Notes: generated by a model not told the origin, from the sequence alone. 64,000 nucleotides of DNA from Flavobacterium branchiicola (GCF_018383905.1 NZ_JAGYWA010000005.1:310001-374000), one strand, 5' to 3'; positions 17,862 through 26,884 are shown, numbered from the stretch's first letter. Made by a program: numbers and translations.

Positions 17862-20042
17862 ATGAGTAAGAAAATTAGAAAGCCGATAAAAAAAGAGAAA
17901 GATTTCTCTAGTAAGATAGTAAAAATTTTATCGCAAAGTGCTAATAAAGCATTCAATTATAAACAAATAGCAGCAAAGTTAGAACTTGATGATACAAAAA
18001 GCAGAAACCAGATTATAAAAGATTTAAAAATTCTGGCTGCTTCAAAAAAAATAATAGAAACAGAACCTGGTAAGTATTTAGTTAAAGCAGAAAGTCAGGA
18101 TTACTACGAAGGAACGATAGATATGACGAGCAGAAAAACGGCCTATTTTATTTGTCCTGATTTTGCAGAAGATGTTTTTATCCCGACCAATAATTTAAAT
18201 CGTGCATTAGATAAAGACAAAGTAAAAGTTTATGTTTATAACCGAAGAAAAGGTAAAAGACCTGAAGGTGAGGTTATTGAAGTTATAGAAAGAGATAAAA
18301 CAGAATTTGTTGGAGTTATTGACATTCAGGCCAATTTTGCTTTTGTTTCCACTGCAAATCCTAAAATGTATACTGATATTTTTATTCCAAAGGATAAAAT
18401 AGGAGAGGCAGAAAATGGTGATGTTGTTTTAGTTAAGATTGAAGACTGGCCAAAGAGAGCTGATAGTCCGTTTGGATCAGTAATTCGAGTTTTAGGAAAA
18501 CCTGGAGAACATAATACGGAGATTCATGCTATTTTAGCTGAATACGGTTTACCAGCTGATTTTCCGGTTGAAGTTGAAGTGTATGCACAAAAAATAGATA
18601 CTTCGATTCAGGAATCTGAGATTGCAAAACGTCGTGATATGCGTGATACACTTACGTTTACGATAGATCCAAAAGACGCAAAAGATTTTGATGATGCCTT
18701 GTCTTTCAAAAAATTAGAGAACGGAAATTATGAAATAGGAATTCATATTGCCGATGTTTCGTACTATCTTGAAGAAGGAACAATTCTGGATGATGAAGCC
18801 TATCAAAGAGCAACTTCGGTTTATTTGGTAGATAGAGTAGTGCCAATGCTTCCGGAAGTTTTATCTAATTTTGCATGTTCGTTACGTCCAAATGAGGAAA
18901 AATATACTTTCTCTGCTGTTTTTGAAATTTCGAAAGATGCAAAAGTTATTAACCAATGGTTTGGAAGAACAGTAATTTATTCTGATCAGCGTTTTGCTTA
19001 CGAAGAAGCTCAGTATATCATTGAAACAAAAGATAATATTATTCCGGTTGATGTTTCAATTACCGGAGTATCTTATGTTGTTTCAGATGAAATTACTCAG
19101 GCGACTTTAAAATTAGATGAATTAGCAAAGATTTTAAGAAAGAAAAGAATGCAAAATGGTGCTATTTCTTTTGATAAAGTTGAAGTTAAATTTAATTTGG
19201 ATGAAGAAGGAGAACCAGAAGGAGTATATTTTAAAGTTTCTAAAGATGCCAATCATCTTATTGAAGAATTCATGCTTTTAGCCAATAGAAAAGTGGCGGA
19301 ATACATTGGAAAACAAAAGAAAACATTTGTTTACAGGATTCACGATGAACCAAATGAAGATAAATTAATTGCGATGCAAACTGTAATTGCTAAATTTGGT
19401 TACAAGATAGATTTTAGAAATAAAGGTGATATTTCGAAATCATTAAACGCTTTAATGGAAGAAGTTAATGGTAAGAAAGAACAAAATCTTATTGATACTC
19501 TTGCGATTAGAAGTATGAGTAAAGCCAAATATTCGACTGATAATATTGGTCATTATGGTTTAGCTTTTGATTATTACAGTCACTTTACATCGCCAATTCG
19601 TCGTTATCCTGACGTAATGGTACATCGTTTGTTGCAATATTATTTAGATAATGGCGCTTCTGTAGATGAAGAAACTTATGAAACGAAGTGTTTACATTGT
19701 TCAAACATGGAAAGTTTAGCTACAAATGCTGAACGTGACAGTATTAAATACATGCAGGTTAAATACATGCAGGATCACCAGGATGAAGAATTCCTTGGTG
19801 TTATTTCAGGAGTTACTGAATGGGGAATTTATGTTGAAATCGTTTCAAATAAATGTGAAGGAATGGTGAGAATCAGAGAGATAAAAGATGATTACTATAC
19901 TTTCGATGAAAAACAATATGCATTGGTTGGAGCAACTTCTAACAGTTTATTGCAATTAGGAGATGAGATTTATGTTAAAGTAAAAAATGCTGATCTAGTT
20001 AAAAAACAACTTGATTTTCATTTTTTACGAAGAGCTGAATAA
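17862..20042 (+). CDS. rnr: Ribonuclease R
   Basis: A 726-residue RNase II/R family 3'-5' exoribonuclease. Order: N-terminal winged-helix-like region (QSANKAFNYKQIAAKLE), two cold-shock/OB domains, the RNB catalytic domain with the metal-binding run IDPKDAKDFDDA near residues 268-279 and YCS-type motif NIGHYGLAFDYYSHFTSPIRRYPD, then a C-terminal S1 domain (GVISGVTEWGIYVEI). It degrades structured RNA and functions in RNA quality control. It heads a likely operon with the GIN-domain protein (23 bp gap) and the LysE-type exporter. Confidence 0.96.
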   Translation: MSKKIRKPIKKEKDFSSKIVKILSQSANKAFNYKQIAAKLELDDTKSRNQIIKDLKILAASKKIIETEPGKYLVKAESQDYYEGTIDMTSRKTAYFICPDFAEDVFIPTNNLNRALDKDKVKVYVYNRRKGKRPEGEVIEVIERDKTEFVGVIDIQANFAFVSTANPKMYTDIFIPKDKIGEAENGDVVLVKIEDWPKRADSPFGSVIRVLGKPGEHNTEIHAILAEYGLPADFPVEVEVYAQKIDTSIQESEIAKRRDMRDTLTFTIDPKDAKDFDDALSFKKLENGNYEIGIHIADVSYYLEEGTILDDEAYQRATSVYLVDRVVPMLPEVLSNFACSLRPNEEKYTFSAVFEISKDAKVINQWFGRTVIYSDQRFAYEEAQYIIETKDNIIPVDVSITGVSYVVSDEITQATLKLDELAKILRKKRMQNGAISFDKVEVKFNLDEEGEPEGVYFKVSKDANHLIEEFMLLANRKVAEYIGKQKKTFVYRIHDEPNEDKLIAMQTVIAKFGYKIDFRNKGDISKSLNALMEEVNGKKEQNLIDTLAIRSMSKAKYSTDNIGHYGLAFDYYSHFTSPIRRYPDVMVHRLLQYYLDNGASVDEETYETKCLHCSNMESLATNAERDSIKYMQVKYMQDHQDEEFLGVISGVTEWGIYVEIVSNKCEGMVRIREIKDDYYTFDEKQYALVGATSNSLLQLGDEIYVKVKNADLVKKQLDFHFLRRAE

Positions 20043-20065
20043 GTGTTAATTAAAAAAATAGAAGT

Positions 20066-20734
20066 ATGAAAAAGTTAATTATAGGAGCGGCAATTTTATT
20101 TGTACAAATGTCTTTTGGTCAGGTAGTCAAAGAATTAGGAGATTTCGATACCGTTAAAGTATTTGATAAACTAAGTGTAAAAGTAGTTCAGGCAAATGAA
20201 AATAAAATTGTGATAAAAGGAGCAAGGGAGGCAGAAGTTGAAGCTGTTAATAAAAATGGTATTTTGAAATTAAGAATGCCTTTTCCTAAACTTTTATCAG
20301 GAAACGATCTAAGTATTACTTTGTATTATAAACATATAGAGCTTATAGATGTTAACGAAGGCGCAACTGTAACAAGTAATGAAGCTATCAAAGCAACTTC
20401 GTTTAAAGTAAGTGCACAGGAAGGCGGAGTTATTAATGTTGATTTAGATGTTGATAAGTTAAAAGTGAGCTCAGTTTCAGGAGGTTCTATTACTTTGACA
20501 GGTAAAGCTGAAAATCAGGTTGCAAGTTTAGGTGCAGGTGGTTATTTGTTAGCAAGTAAATTAAACACGTCTCAGACTACTGTTAGCGTTTCTGCGGGCG
20601 GAAAAGCAGATGTGAATGCATCAACCCTTGTCGATGCAAAAGTGAGCGCAGGAGGCTCTATTTACATTTATGGGAAACCGAAGCAAATAAATCAGAAAAC
20701 AGTTTTTGGAGGTAAAATAGAAGAAGTAAAATAA
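20066..20734 (+). CDS. Secreted head-GIN-domain (DUF2807) protein
   Basis: A 222-residue protein with a signal peptide (MKKLIIGAAILFVQMSFGQ) and the repetitive beta-strand pattern of DUF2807 (FDKLSVKVVQANENKIVIKG ... SGGSITLTGKAENQVASLGAGG ... GKADVNASTLVDAKVSAGG), which predicts a right-handed beta-helix-like fold on the cell surface or in the periplasm. Function unknown. It lies 23 bp after rnr and 13 bp before the LysE-type gene. Confidence 0.82.
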   Translation: MKKLIIGAAILFVQMSFGQVVKELGDFDTVKVFDKLSVKVVQANENKIVIKGAREAEVEAVNKNGILKLRMPFPKLLSGNDLSITLYYKHIELIDVNEGATVTSNEAIKATSFKVSAQEGGVINVDLDVDKLKVSSVSGGSITLTGKAENQVASLGAGGYLLASKLNTSQTTVSVSAGGKADVNASTLVDAKVSAGGSIYIYGKPKQINQKTVFGGKIEEVK

Positions 20735-20747
20735 CAAATCGTATTTA

Positions 20748-21425
20748 ATGATAAATGATATTCTGGCTGGACTGCCATGGGGACTCGTTCTTAGCTTTAT
20801 GGTAGGTCCGGTATTTTTTGTTTTATTAGAAACCAGTATTACAAAAGGTTTCAGATCTGCAATTGTTTTTGATTTAGGAGTAGTGCTAGGAGACATTTTT
20901 TTTATAGCTATTGCTTATTTAGGAAGTTACAGATTGATTTCAAGTTTAAAAGATGATCCGGCTCTTTTTATTTTTGGCGGAATAATTATGCTTTCTTACG
21001 GTATTATTTCCTTTATAAAACTTAAGAAAGAAGAAAAAATAAACGATGAAGAAATTGATCGTGATATCTTAAAAAGAAACTATGGAAGTTTATTCGTAAA
21101 AGGATTTTTACTGAATGTTATTAATATTGGTGTTCTTGGTTTCTGGCTTGCTGTAATTATTTCTGTAGGACCAAAATTAGAAATGCAGACACCAAGAATG
21201 ATGACATTTTTTACTGCCGTAATTATTACTTATTTGTTAGTTGATTGCATTAAAATTGTTTTAGCCAAACAATTAAAAACCAAAATGACACCAACCAATA
21301 TTCTTAAAATTAAAAAAGGAATTAGCGTTGTTTTAATGGTTTTCGGATTTGCTTTAGTAATTCAAGGCTGGTTTCCAAAAGAAAAACAAATGGTTAAAAA
21401 TGCTTTTGAAAAGATTGAAAAGTAG
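20748..21425 (+). CDS. LysE/RhtB family exporter
   Basis: A 225-residue inner-membrane protein with about six helices and the family start GLPWGLVLSFMVGPVFFVLLETSITKGFRSA, where a GP follows the first helix, as in LysE amino-acid exporters. A second half with NVINIGVLGFWLAVI completes the family pattern. The substrate is likely an amino acid or similar, but this cannot be told. A rho-independent terminator follows. Confidence 0.87.
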   Translation: MINDILAGLPWGLVLSFMVGPVFFVLLETSITKGFRSAIVFDLGVVLGDIFFIAIAYLGSYRLISSLKDDPALFIFGGIIMLSYGIISFIKLKKEEKINDEEIDRDILKRNYGSLFVKGFLLNVINIGVLGFWLAVIISVGPKLEMQTPRMMTFFTAVIITYLLVDCIKIVLAKQLKTKMTPTNILKIKKGISVVLMVFGFALVIQGWFPKEKQMVKNAFEKIEK

Positions 21426-21452
21426 TTGTTAATAACTCAAAATTATAAAATT

Positions 21453-21480
21453 AAACCTCTGAATTTCAGAGGTTTTTTTG
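21453..21480 (+). terminator. Intrinsic terminator after the LysE-type gene
   Basis: AAACCTCTGA / TCAGAGGTTT hairpin with a T7 tail, 28 bp after the stop codon. Confidence 0.88.
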
Positions 21481-21504
21481 TGTTTATAAGTGTGGTGAAA
21501 TAAC

Positions 21505-21537
21505 AAACCCGACAGGTTTTTAAAACCTGTCGGGTTT
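21505..21537. repeat. Perfect 16-bp-arm palindrome, AAACCCGACAGGTTTT type
   Basis: Arms 21505-21520 and 21522-21537 are exact reverse complements around a single T. There is no U-run beyond the arm, so it is not a typical terminator. Related CCCGnCA-stem hairpins with T-runs occur at 45834-45867 and 48452-48487. Confidence 0.7.
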
Positions 21538-21563
21538 ACTTTTGTAATAAAAAATTAAGCATA

Positions 21564-21591
21564 AAAACCTCTAAAGTAATTTAGAGGTTTT
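21564..21591 (-). terminator. Hairpin downstream of the tRNA remnant
   Basis: Arms AAAACCTCTAAA and TTTAGAGGTTTT with a 4-bp loop. On the minus strand a short U-run follows. It directly adjoins the 3' end of the tRNA-like fragment, as the other terminator does for tRNA-Cys. Confidence 0.65.
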
Positions 21592-21616
21592 GAGGTATCG
21601 TTCGGATTCGAACCAA
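21591..21616 (-). pseudogene. tRNA 3'-end remnant (T-arm and acceptor strand)
   Basis: The 24 bases at 21591-21614 match the 3' end of the neighbouring tRNA-Cys (21683-21706) at 22 positions: acceptor strand CGATACC and the TTCGAA T-loop are kept. No D-arm, anticodon arm or 5' acceptor strand lies next to it. It has its own hairpin terminator. It could be the scar of a lost tandem tRNA gene or an att-like duplication. Confidence 0.7.
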
Positions 21617-21649
21617 TATTTTTAATTAATTTTTTCTAAAAATTAGACA

Positions 21650-21680
21650 TAAAAAAAAGAGATACATTTCTGTATCTCTT
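21650..21680 (-). terminator. Intrinsic terminator of tRNA-Cys
   Basis: AAGAGATACA / TGTATCTCTT stem with a 4-bp loop, followed on the minus strand by U8. It starts 5 bp after the tRNA end. Confidence 0.85.
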
Positions 21681-21684
21681 CTTG

Positions 21685-21755
21685 AGGCATCGTCCGGATT
21701 CGAACCGGAGTAGGAGCTTTTGCAGAGCCCAGCCTAGCCGCTCGGCCACGACGCC
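21685..21755 (-). tRNA. tRNA-Cys (anticodon GCA)
   Basis: A 71-base cloverleaf on the minus strand. The acceptor stem GGCGTCG/CGATGCC pairs with one G-U; the anticodon loop is CTGCAAA on a 5-bp stem (GGGCT/AGCTC); the T-arm is TCCGG-TTCGAAT-CCGGA. The discriminator base is T, as in other bacterial tRNA-Cys. The CCA end is not encoded. Confidence 0.96.
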
Positions 21756-21849
21756 ATTACTTGAACGGATGGCAAAAGTAACTAAAATCTTTAAATTTCA
21801 AAAGTTTCGAATGAAGTATTTTAAAAAAATACAATTTTAATTGTGGTAA

Positions 21850-22209
21850 TTACTTTCTAATTTCCGTCATTTTTATTGTAACTGATTCTACATCACCACC
21901 AATAGGAGGATTTATTTTAGAAACCCAAACTGTTGTTTTTTCTACACTTTCTATCTCTGCAAGCACACGATTATTGATTCTTTTAGCAACATGCTCTAAT
22001 AAATGGGAACGAATTGCCATTTCTTCAGCAATAATTTTGTTCAAATGAACATAATCAACAGTATCCAAAAGGTGATCTGTTTGTGCTGATTTCTGTAAAT
22101 TGGTTTTGATTTTAAGATCTACTGTATAATCAGATCCTATTTTTCCTTCTTCAATTAAACATCCGTGGTAAGAAAAAGTACGGACATTTTTTAGTTTTAT
22201 AACTCCCAT
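21850..22209 (-). CDS. folB: Dihydroneopterin aldolase
   Basis: A 119-residue FolB. It cleaves 7,8-dihydroneopterin to 6-hydroxymethyl-dihydropterin and glycolaldehyde in folate synthesis. Motifs: IKLKNVRTFSYHGCLIEEGKIGSDYTVDL at the N-terminus, DTVDYVHLNKII, the SHLLEHVAKRI segment with the catalytic Glu region, and SKINPPIGGDVESVTI. The length is normal. It starts 8 bp after the toxin gene stops, on the same strand. Confidence 0.92.
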   Translation of the reverse strand: MGVIKLKNVRTFSYHGCLIEEGKIGSDYTVDLKIKTNLQKSAQTDHLLDTVDYVHLNKIIAEEMAIRSHLLEHVAKRINNRVLAEIESVEKTTVWVSKINPPIGGDVESVTIKMTEIRK

Positions 22210-22217
22210 TTTTTGTA

Positions 22218-22529
22218 TTATAATTTAATTCTTGTAGTGTTTGGATCTTGATAATTGGATGTTACAGCTTGTATAGAAACAATTTTTTCGTCTTCATTGA
22301 CTGTAAAATGAATTGTGTAAGGGAATTTTTTTAAAGGTAACGTACGAACAATGTTGTATTTTTCCTCAAAAAAAGGCAATTTTTTTAATGTAAGAGCATA
22401 GTTTTTAAACTCTTTATAAAATAATTTGCCCAAGCCTTTTCTTATAGATTCATAATAAAAAGCTGTTTCATCTACTTCTAATTTTGCTCTTGGAAGAATT
22501 ACGGTTTTATAATTTTCTTCTAAAGCCAT
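22218..22529 (-). CDS. RelE/ParE-family toxin
   Basis: A 103-residue protein with the ParE/RelE fold pattern: ILPRAKLEVDETAFYYESIRKGLGKLFYKEF (helical hairpin), then LPLKKFPYTIHFTVNEDEKIVSIQAV (final strands with the KFPY signature). ParE members poison gyrase and RelE members cleave mRNA; this sequence is nearer ParE, but the target is not certain. The start overlaps the end of the upstream antitoxin gene by 10 bp, the usual coupling of such pairs. Confidence 0.85.
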   Translation of the reverse strand: MALEENYKTVILPRAKLEVDETAFYYESIRKGLGKLFYKEFKNYALTLKKLPFFEEKYNIVRTLPLKKFPYTIHFTVNEDEKIVSIQAVTSNYQDPNTTRIKL

Positions 22530-22735
22530 TTTTTATCTAACTCTTTTAAAGCATCCTCTAGAGGAATATAATCTTCTGGTTTAGCATTTTTTATGCGATC
22601 TAAAACCATTTCTTGTTGCCATAAAGGAATTTCATTCGCTGTATTTTCATTTATAGAAACGTCAGGAATATGTTTGAAAAAACTAACAAAAGTTTCGTAA
22701 AAATCGTCTGGAATTGTAACAGTTAATTGTCTCAT
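22520..22735 (-). CDS. Antitoxin of the ParE-like toxin
   Basis: A 71-residue protein beginning MRQLTVTIPDDFYETFVSFF, a strand-helix start like ribbon-helix-helix or addiction-module antitoxins, then an acidic helical tail (EDYIPLEDALKELDKKWL) that should wrap the toxin. The frame stays open further upstream, but those residues are non-conserved and the ATG at 22735 gives the expected size. Antitoxin and toxin overlap by 10 bp; the antitoxin comes first. Confidence 0.8.
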   Translation of the reverse strand: MRQLTVTIPDDFYETFVSFFKHIPDVSINENTANEIPLWQQEMVLDRIKNAKPEDYIPLEDALKELDKKWL

Positions 22736-22826
22736 AATTCTGAATATTTGTACAAAAGTACTAAATATATTAATTTCAGGTACAACGTTTAACGTTTCAG
22801 ATTTACTGATAAGTTTCCAAAGAAAA

Positions 22827-22855
22827 CCATAAACTATAAACCGTAAACTATAAAC
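22827..22855. repeat. Short tandem repeat in the glnS leader
   Basis: Two copies of a 14-bp unit, ATAAACTATAAACC/GTAAACTATAAAC, lie between the divergent antitoxin and glnS genes. Simple AT-rich word repeat; no function seen. Confidence 0.5.
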
Positions 22856-22887
22856 TTTTTTATCTTTGCTAAAATTACTATAAAATA

Positions 22888-25005
22888 ATGGCATCAGAAG
22901 AGAAATCACTCAATTTTATCGAACAAATCATAGAGGAAGACGTAAAATCAGGTCTTTCAAATACTAAACTTCGCTTTCGTTTTCCACCAGAACCTAATGG
23001 TTATTTACACATTGGGCACGCAAGTTCTATTGCGTTAAATTTTGGTTTAGGAATTGATTATCAATCTCCTGTAAATTTACGTTTTGATGATACAAACCCT
23101 GAAAAAGAAGAACAAGAATTTGTTGATGCTATTAAAAAAGATGTAGAATGGTTAGGATATACCTGGGCAGAAGAACGTTATGCTTCAGATTATTTCCAAC
23201 AATTATATGATTGGGCAGTTTTATTAATTAAAAAAGATAAAGCGTATGTTGATAGCCAATCATCAGAAGATATGGCGATTCAAAAAGGAACTCCGTCAAC
23301 AACTGGAACAGATAGTCCGTACAGAAATCGTTCCGTTGAAGAAAATCTTGATTTATTCGAAAGAATGAAAAACGGTGAATTTGAAGCTGGTACACATATT
23401 CTTCGTGCAAAAATTGACATGAAATCAACCAACATGTTAATGCGTGATCCTATCATGTACAGGATTTTACATAAACATCACCATAGAACTGGAGATGCCT
23501 GGAAAATCTATCCAATGTACGATTGGGCACATGGGCAAAGTGATTATTTAGAACAAATTTCACACTCATTTTGTACTCTAGAATTTTTACCTCACCGCGA
23601 ATTATACGATTGGTTTTTAGACCAAATTTTTGATGATAATAAACTACGTCCAAAGCAAAGAGAATTTGCAAGACGTAACTTATCACATACTGTTGTTAGT
23701 AAAAGAAAATTACAACAACTGGTTAAAGAAAAGCATGTTAACGGTTGGGATGATCCAAGAATGTCAACAATTTCTGGATTAAGAAGACGTGGTTACACCG
23801 CTGCTTCATTACGTAATTTTGCAAATACAATTGGTATTGCAAAACGTGATAATTTGATTAATGTATCAGTTTTAGAATTTTGTATTCGTGAAGATTTGAA
23901 CAAAATTGCACCTCGTGTAATGGCGGTTTTAGATCCTGTGAAAGTGGTAATTACAAATTATCCAGAAGGAAAAGAAGAATGGTTAGAAGCTGAAAATAAT
24001 CAGGAAGATGAAAACGCAGGATTCAGAAAAGTACCTTTTTCACGTGAATTATACATTGAAAGAGAAGACTTTTTAGAAGAAGCTCCAGCTAAATATTTCC
24101 GTTTGACTTTAGGAAAAGAAGTACGTCTTAAAAATGCTTATATCATTAAAGGAGAATCTGTTATAAAAGATGCTGAAGGCAATATAACTGAAATTCATGT
24201 TACGTATGATACTGATTCTTTAAGCGGAAGCGGAACAGAAGCAAGCCAAAGAAAAGTATCTGGAACTTTGCATTGGGTTTCTATTCAACATGCAGTTGAA
24301 GCAGAAGTTCGTTTGTACGATCGTTTGTTTACAGATGAAGCTCCAGACAGTTATAAGGACAAAAATTTCTTGGATTTTGTAAATCCAAATTCGTTAGAAA
24401 TTGTGACTGGATATGTTGAACCAAGTTTATCAACAGCTCAAAACGAAGATAAATTTCAGTTTCAACGTTTAGGATATTTTACTGTTGATAAAGACTCAAC
24501 TGCTTCAAAATTAGTATTTAACAAAACTGTTGGATTGAAAGATGCTTGGGAAGAAAAGGGAAAAAAAGAAGAAAATAGCCTTAATAATTCTTTGAAAGAT
24601 ATTAACAAATATTTTAAAGTTGAAACTAAAGCGGAACGTATTGCAATTGAAAGTGCAATAGGAGAGAACATCGCAACTATTTCTAGTTTCTCTTTGATTC
24701 AGAATTCATTAAAGAAGAATATCAACAATAATAAGGCTTCATTATTGTTTTCTCAGTTTATTTTGAAGTATTCAAACTGGAAGTCTACAGATTTTGAACA
24801 AGAAGATATTAAGAAATTATATTCAATGTCTTTAAAAAGTGAATCGACTTATGTAAGATCAAAAGCACTTTTAAATTTGAGAGATTTAGAAAATGAAAGT
24901 TTCAGAAATCAATTTGATGATGAAATTTTAAAATTATATTCAAATCCGCCAAAAAATGCTTCAGAGAGAGAAATTGAAATTCTTTCGGAAATGGTAAAGA
25001 AGTAA
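22888..25005 (+). CDS. glnS: Glutaminyl-tRNA synthetase with YqeY-like C-terminal domain
   Basis: A 705-residue class I synthetase. HIGH motif at residues 41-44 (PPEPNGYLHIGHASS); KMSKS-equivalent VVSKRKL near residue 270; catalytic and anticodon-binding beta-barrel domains reach about residue 555. After that comes an additional helical domain of about 145 residues (residues 560-705, KEENSLNNSLKDINKYF onward) like the YqeY/GatB tail, which is fused to GlnS in several Bacteroidota. It charges tRNA-Gln directly. A terminator follows 17 bp after the stop. Confidence 0.95.
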   Translation: MASEEKSLNFIEQIIEEDVKSGLSNTKLRFRFPPEPNGYLHIGHASSIALNFGLGIDYQSPVNLRFDDTNPEKEEQEFVDAIKKDVEWLGYTWAEERYASDYFQQLYDWAVLLIKKDKAYVDSQSSEDMAIQKGTPSTTGTDSPYRNRSVEENLDLFERMKNGEFEAGTHILRAKIDMKSTNMLMRDPIMYRILHKHHHRTGDAWKIYPMYDWAHGQSDYLEQISHSFCTLEFLPHRELYDWFLDQIFDDNKLRPKQREFARRNLSHTVVSKRKLQQLVKEKHVNGWDDPRMSTISGLRRRGYTAASLRNFANTIGIAKRDNLINVSVLEFCIREDLNKIAPRVMAVLDPVKVVITNYPEGKEEWLEAENNQEDENAGFRKVPFSRELYIEREDFLEEAPAKYFRLTLGKEVRLKNAYIIKGESVIKDAEGNITEIHVTYDTDSLSGSGTEASQRKVSGTLHWVSIQHAVEAEVRLYDRLFTDEAPDSYKDKNFLDFVNPNSLEIVTGYVEPSLSTAQNEDKFQFQRLGYFTVDKDSTASKLVFNKTVGLKDAWEEKGKKEENSLNNSLKDINKYFKVETKAERIAIESAIGENIATISSFSLIQNSLKKNINNNKASLLFSQFILKYSNWKSTDFEQEDIKKLYSMSLKSESTYVRSKALLNLRDLENESFRNQFDDEILKLYSNPPKNASEREIEILSEMVKK

Positions 25006-25022
25006 TATCAGATAAATTTATT

Positions 25023-25050
25023 AAAAGCGCTTTTATAAGCGCTTTTTTTT
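25023..25050 (+). terminator. Intrinsic terminator of glnS
   Basis: AAAGCGCTT / AAGCGCTTT hairpin followed by T8. Confidence 0.9.
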
Positions 25051-25853
25051 ATTATATAATATGTCTATTATTTTTAAATATTTTATAGATTTTTTAAATA
25101 AAAAACAGCTTTCATAAATTGATTTTAAAAGAGAAAAAAAATATGTTGGATAACTTATTCCTATTTTAAAAGTTGATTTATTAAAAGTCTTTATTTCAAT
25201 TTTACTCTTTTTTTCCTTGATTTTAGGCTAATTTTTAGAAAATGAAAATTTTGTACCTAAAATAGTCTTTTTGCCAGGTTTTTTGATTATAGATTTTAGT
25301 GATGATAAAAAAATATTTTTATAATAATTGGTTATTATTTACTTTATTGATGGTTTTAAAATTTTAAATTGTTTTTATTTATTAAAAATAACCTCTATAT
25401 ATTGATTTTAAGCTATTTTTTTTACTAGGTCGATAGATTATTCATTTTTTGAATTATTGTTTAAATAGCGTCTTTATTTAACTTTTTACTGTCGTTTTTG
25501 TTAGTTTAACGGGTTATTAACATACAATTGTTTATAAATCAGTACTTTTATGACTATACCAAAAGTCAGAGATGATTTTATAAAAATTAATTTTTCCGAA
25601 GAGATTCTAAATTGAATTAGGCCAAAGTTTAAAAATGTAGATTTTTGTTTTGGTGTTTACTTCAAAATTGAATTCTTGAGAAGACAATTTTATGTTCTAA
25701 TTTTTATTGTGATTTAGTTTTGATAATATTTCGCGTAAAAGGTATTTTTCAGAATTAGTTCAGAATTACAAAATTCCATAATGAGATTCTTAGGTTGCTA
25801 ATTTTTATATTTCAATCTGATCAGTTTTAATTTTTAATTTAAATCTAATTATC
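25051..25853. other. 800-bp gene-free AT-rich stretch
   Basis: I see no open frame of note, RNA gene, palindrome or repeat array here. The composition is extremely AT-rich with many T-runs. It may hold the promoter of the following secreted-protein gene, but no clean TTG/TAnnTTTG pair was found. Confidence 0.6.
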
Positions 25854-26333
25854 ATGAAAGTATTATATTTTACGCTAGCCTTATTATTTGCAAATATTGC
25901 AATTTCTCAAACACATCAAATTACAAAACACAATGGTGAACAACTTGATGTTAATTTTATAAAAAGTGAAAATGATTTAATTTATTATTCATTTGACGGA
26001 AGTTCGGAAGAACAAAAAATTAGCAAATATGCTGTTTCACAAATAACAAATAAGCAAACGAATCAAACTCAAAAAATTTCTGATAAAATAATAGTTGATT
26101 CAAATGACGATTACAAAATGGTAACTGTTTTACCACAAGAAAAGACAATAGGTTTAAAACAAGTTGCTAATTTTTCTGGTGTTTCTACAAAGACAAAAGG
26201 GGAGCCGCCAATTGCAAATCAAAAGCAAACTGCAATGAGAATAAAAAGTAAATCGGCTTCAAATGGTTATCCGTTTGTTAGCATAATCGAAAAATCAGAT
26301 GGTAAATATGAAGCTGTAGCTTATGTGTATTAA
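25854..26333 (+). CDS. Secreted protein of unknown function
   Basis: A 159-residue protein with a signal peptide (MKVLYFTLALLFANIAIS, cleavage near SQT). The mature part starts HQITKHNGEQLDVNFIKSENDLIYYSF, a short beta-rich pattern seen in Bacteroidota periplasmic proteins, then a low-complexity Lys/Gln/Thr linker and a strand-rich end (YPFVSIIEKSDGKYEAVAYVY). I do not recognise the family. It stands alone between two gene-poor stretches. Confidence 0.6.
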   Translation: MKVLYFTLALLFANIAISQTHQITKHNGEQLDVNFIKSENDLIYYSFDGSSEEQKISKYAVSQITNKQTNQTQKISDKIIVDSNDDYKMVTVLPQEKTIGLKQVANFSGVSTKTKGEPPIANQKQTAMRIKSKSASNGYPFVSIIEKSDGKYEAVAYVY

Positions 26334-26424
26334 TTGTATTGTTAATTTTTTGTAAATATCATTTAACCAATATTTTATAATTTAAAAAAAGAGTACCTTT
26401 ATTAATCATTTAAATTTAATTATT

Positions 26425-26751
26425 ATGTCAAAGAACTTAAATACTGCTGCTGCTATATTAGCTGCTGCTGCTGCAGGTGCAGCGATAGGAATTTTGTTTG
26501 CTCCAGATAAAGGATCAAAAACTCGTGCAAAATTGAAAGAAGGTATTGACGATGCAAAACATAATTTGCAGGATTCACTTTCAGCAGGTTCTGAAGTTCT
26601 TCGTGAAAAATTCAAGAGCGCAAAACATAATATGGATGGAACTTATGAAGAATTACTTTCTAATATGAGTTACAAGACAGAGGAAGTAATTACTTTTTTA
26701 GAATCTAAGTTGGCAGATTTAAAAGCTCAAAACGCTAAACTTCAGAAATAA
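26425..26751 (+). CDS. YtxH-domain protein
   Basis: A 108-residue protein: an alanine-rich hydrophobic N-terminal helix (AAAILAAAAAGAAIGILFAPDKGSKTR, the YtxH signature GxxxGxLxAPxxGxxTR) followed by an amphipathic helical tail. The family is small and stress-associated in several bacteria. It is first of three short genes in the same direction with envelope-type proteins. Confidence 0.87.
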   Translation: MSKNLNTAAAILAAAAAGAAIGILFAPDKGSKTRAKLKEGIDDAKHNLQDSLSAGSEVLREKFKSAKHNMDGTYEELLSNMSYKTEEVITFLESKLADLKAQNAKLQK

Positions 26752-26884
26752 GAATACCGAAGCACAAAGCTTGTTTTGATTTTGAGGTTGTATTTGGTTT
26801 ATTTTATTTAATTTTAAAATGAACAAAATACAGTTTTTTAATCAACTTGTTTTGTGCTTCTTTTTTAAAATAAATTTTGGAATT

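Noticed and set aside
21500-21760. Integrative element using tRNA-Cys as attachment site
   Set aside because: The 3' fragment could be an att copy, but no integrase or foreign genes lie nearby; kept only as a tRNA remnant.
25051-25853. Hidden small RNA or decayed gene in the long gap after glnS
   Set aside because: I found no conserved-looking hairpin, open frame or promoter pair to support either.
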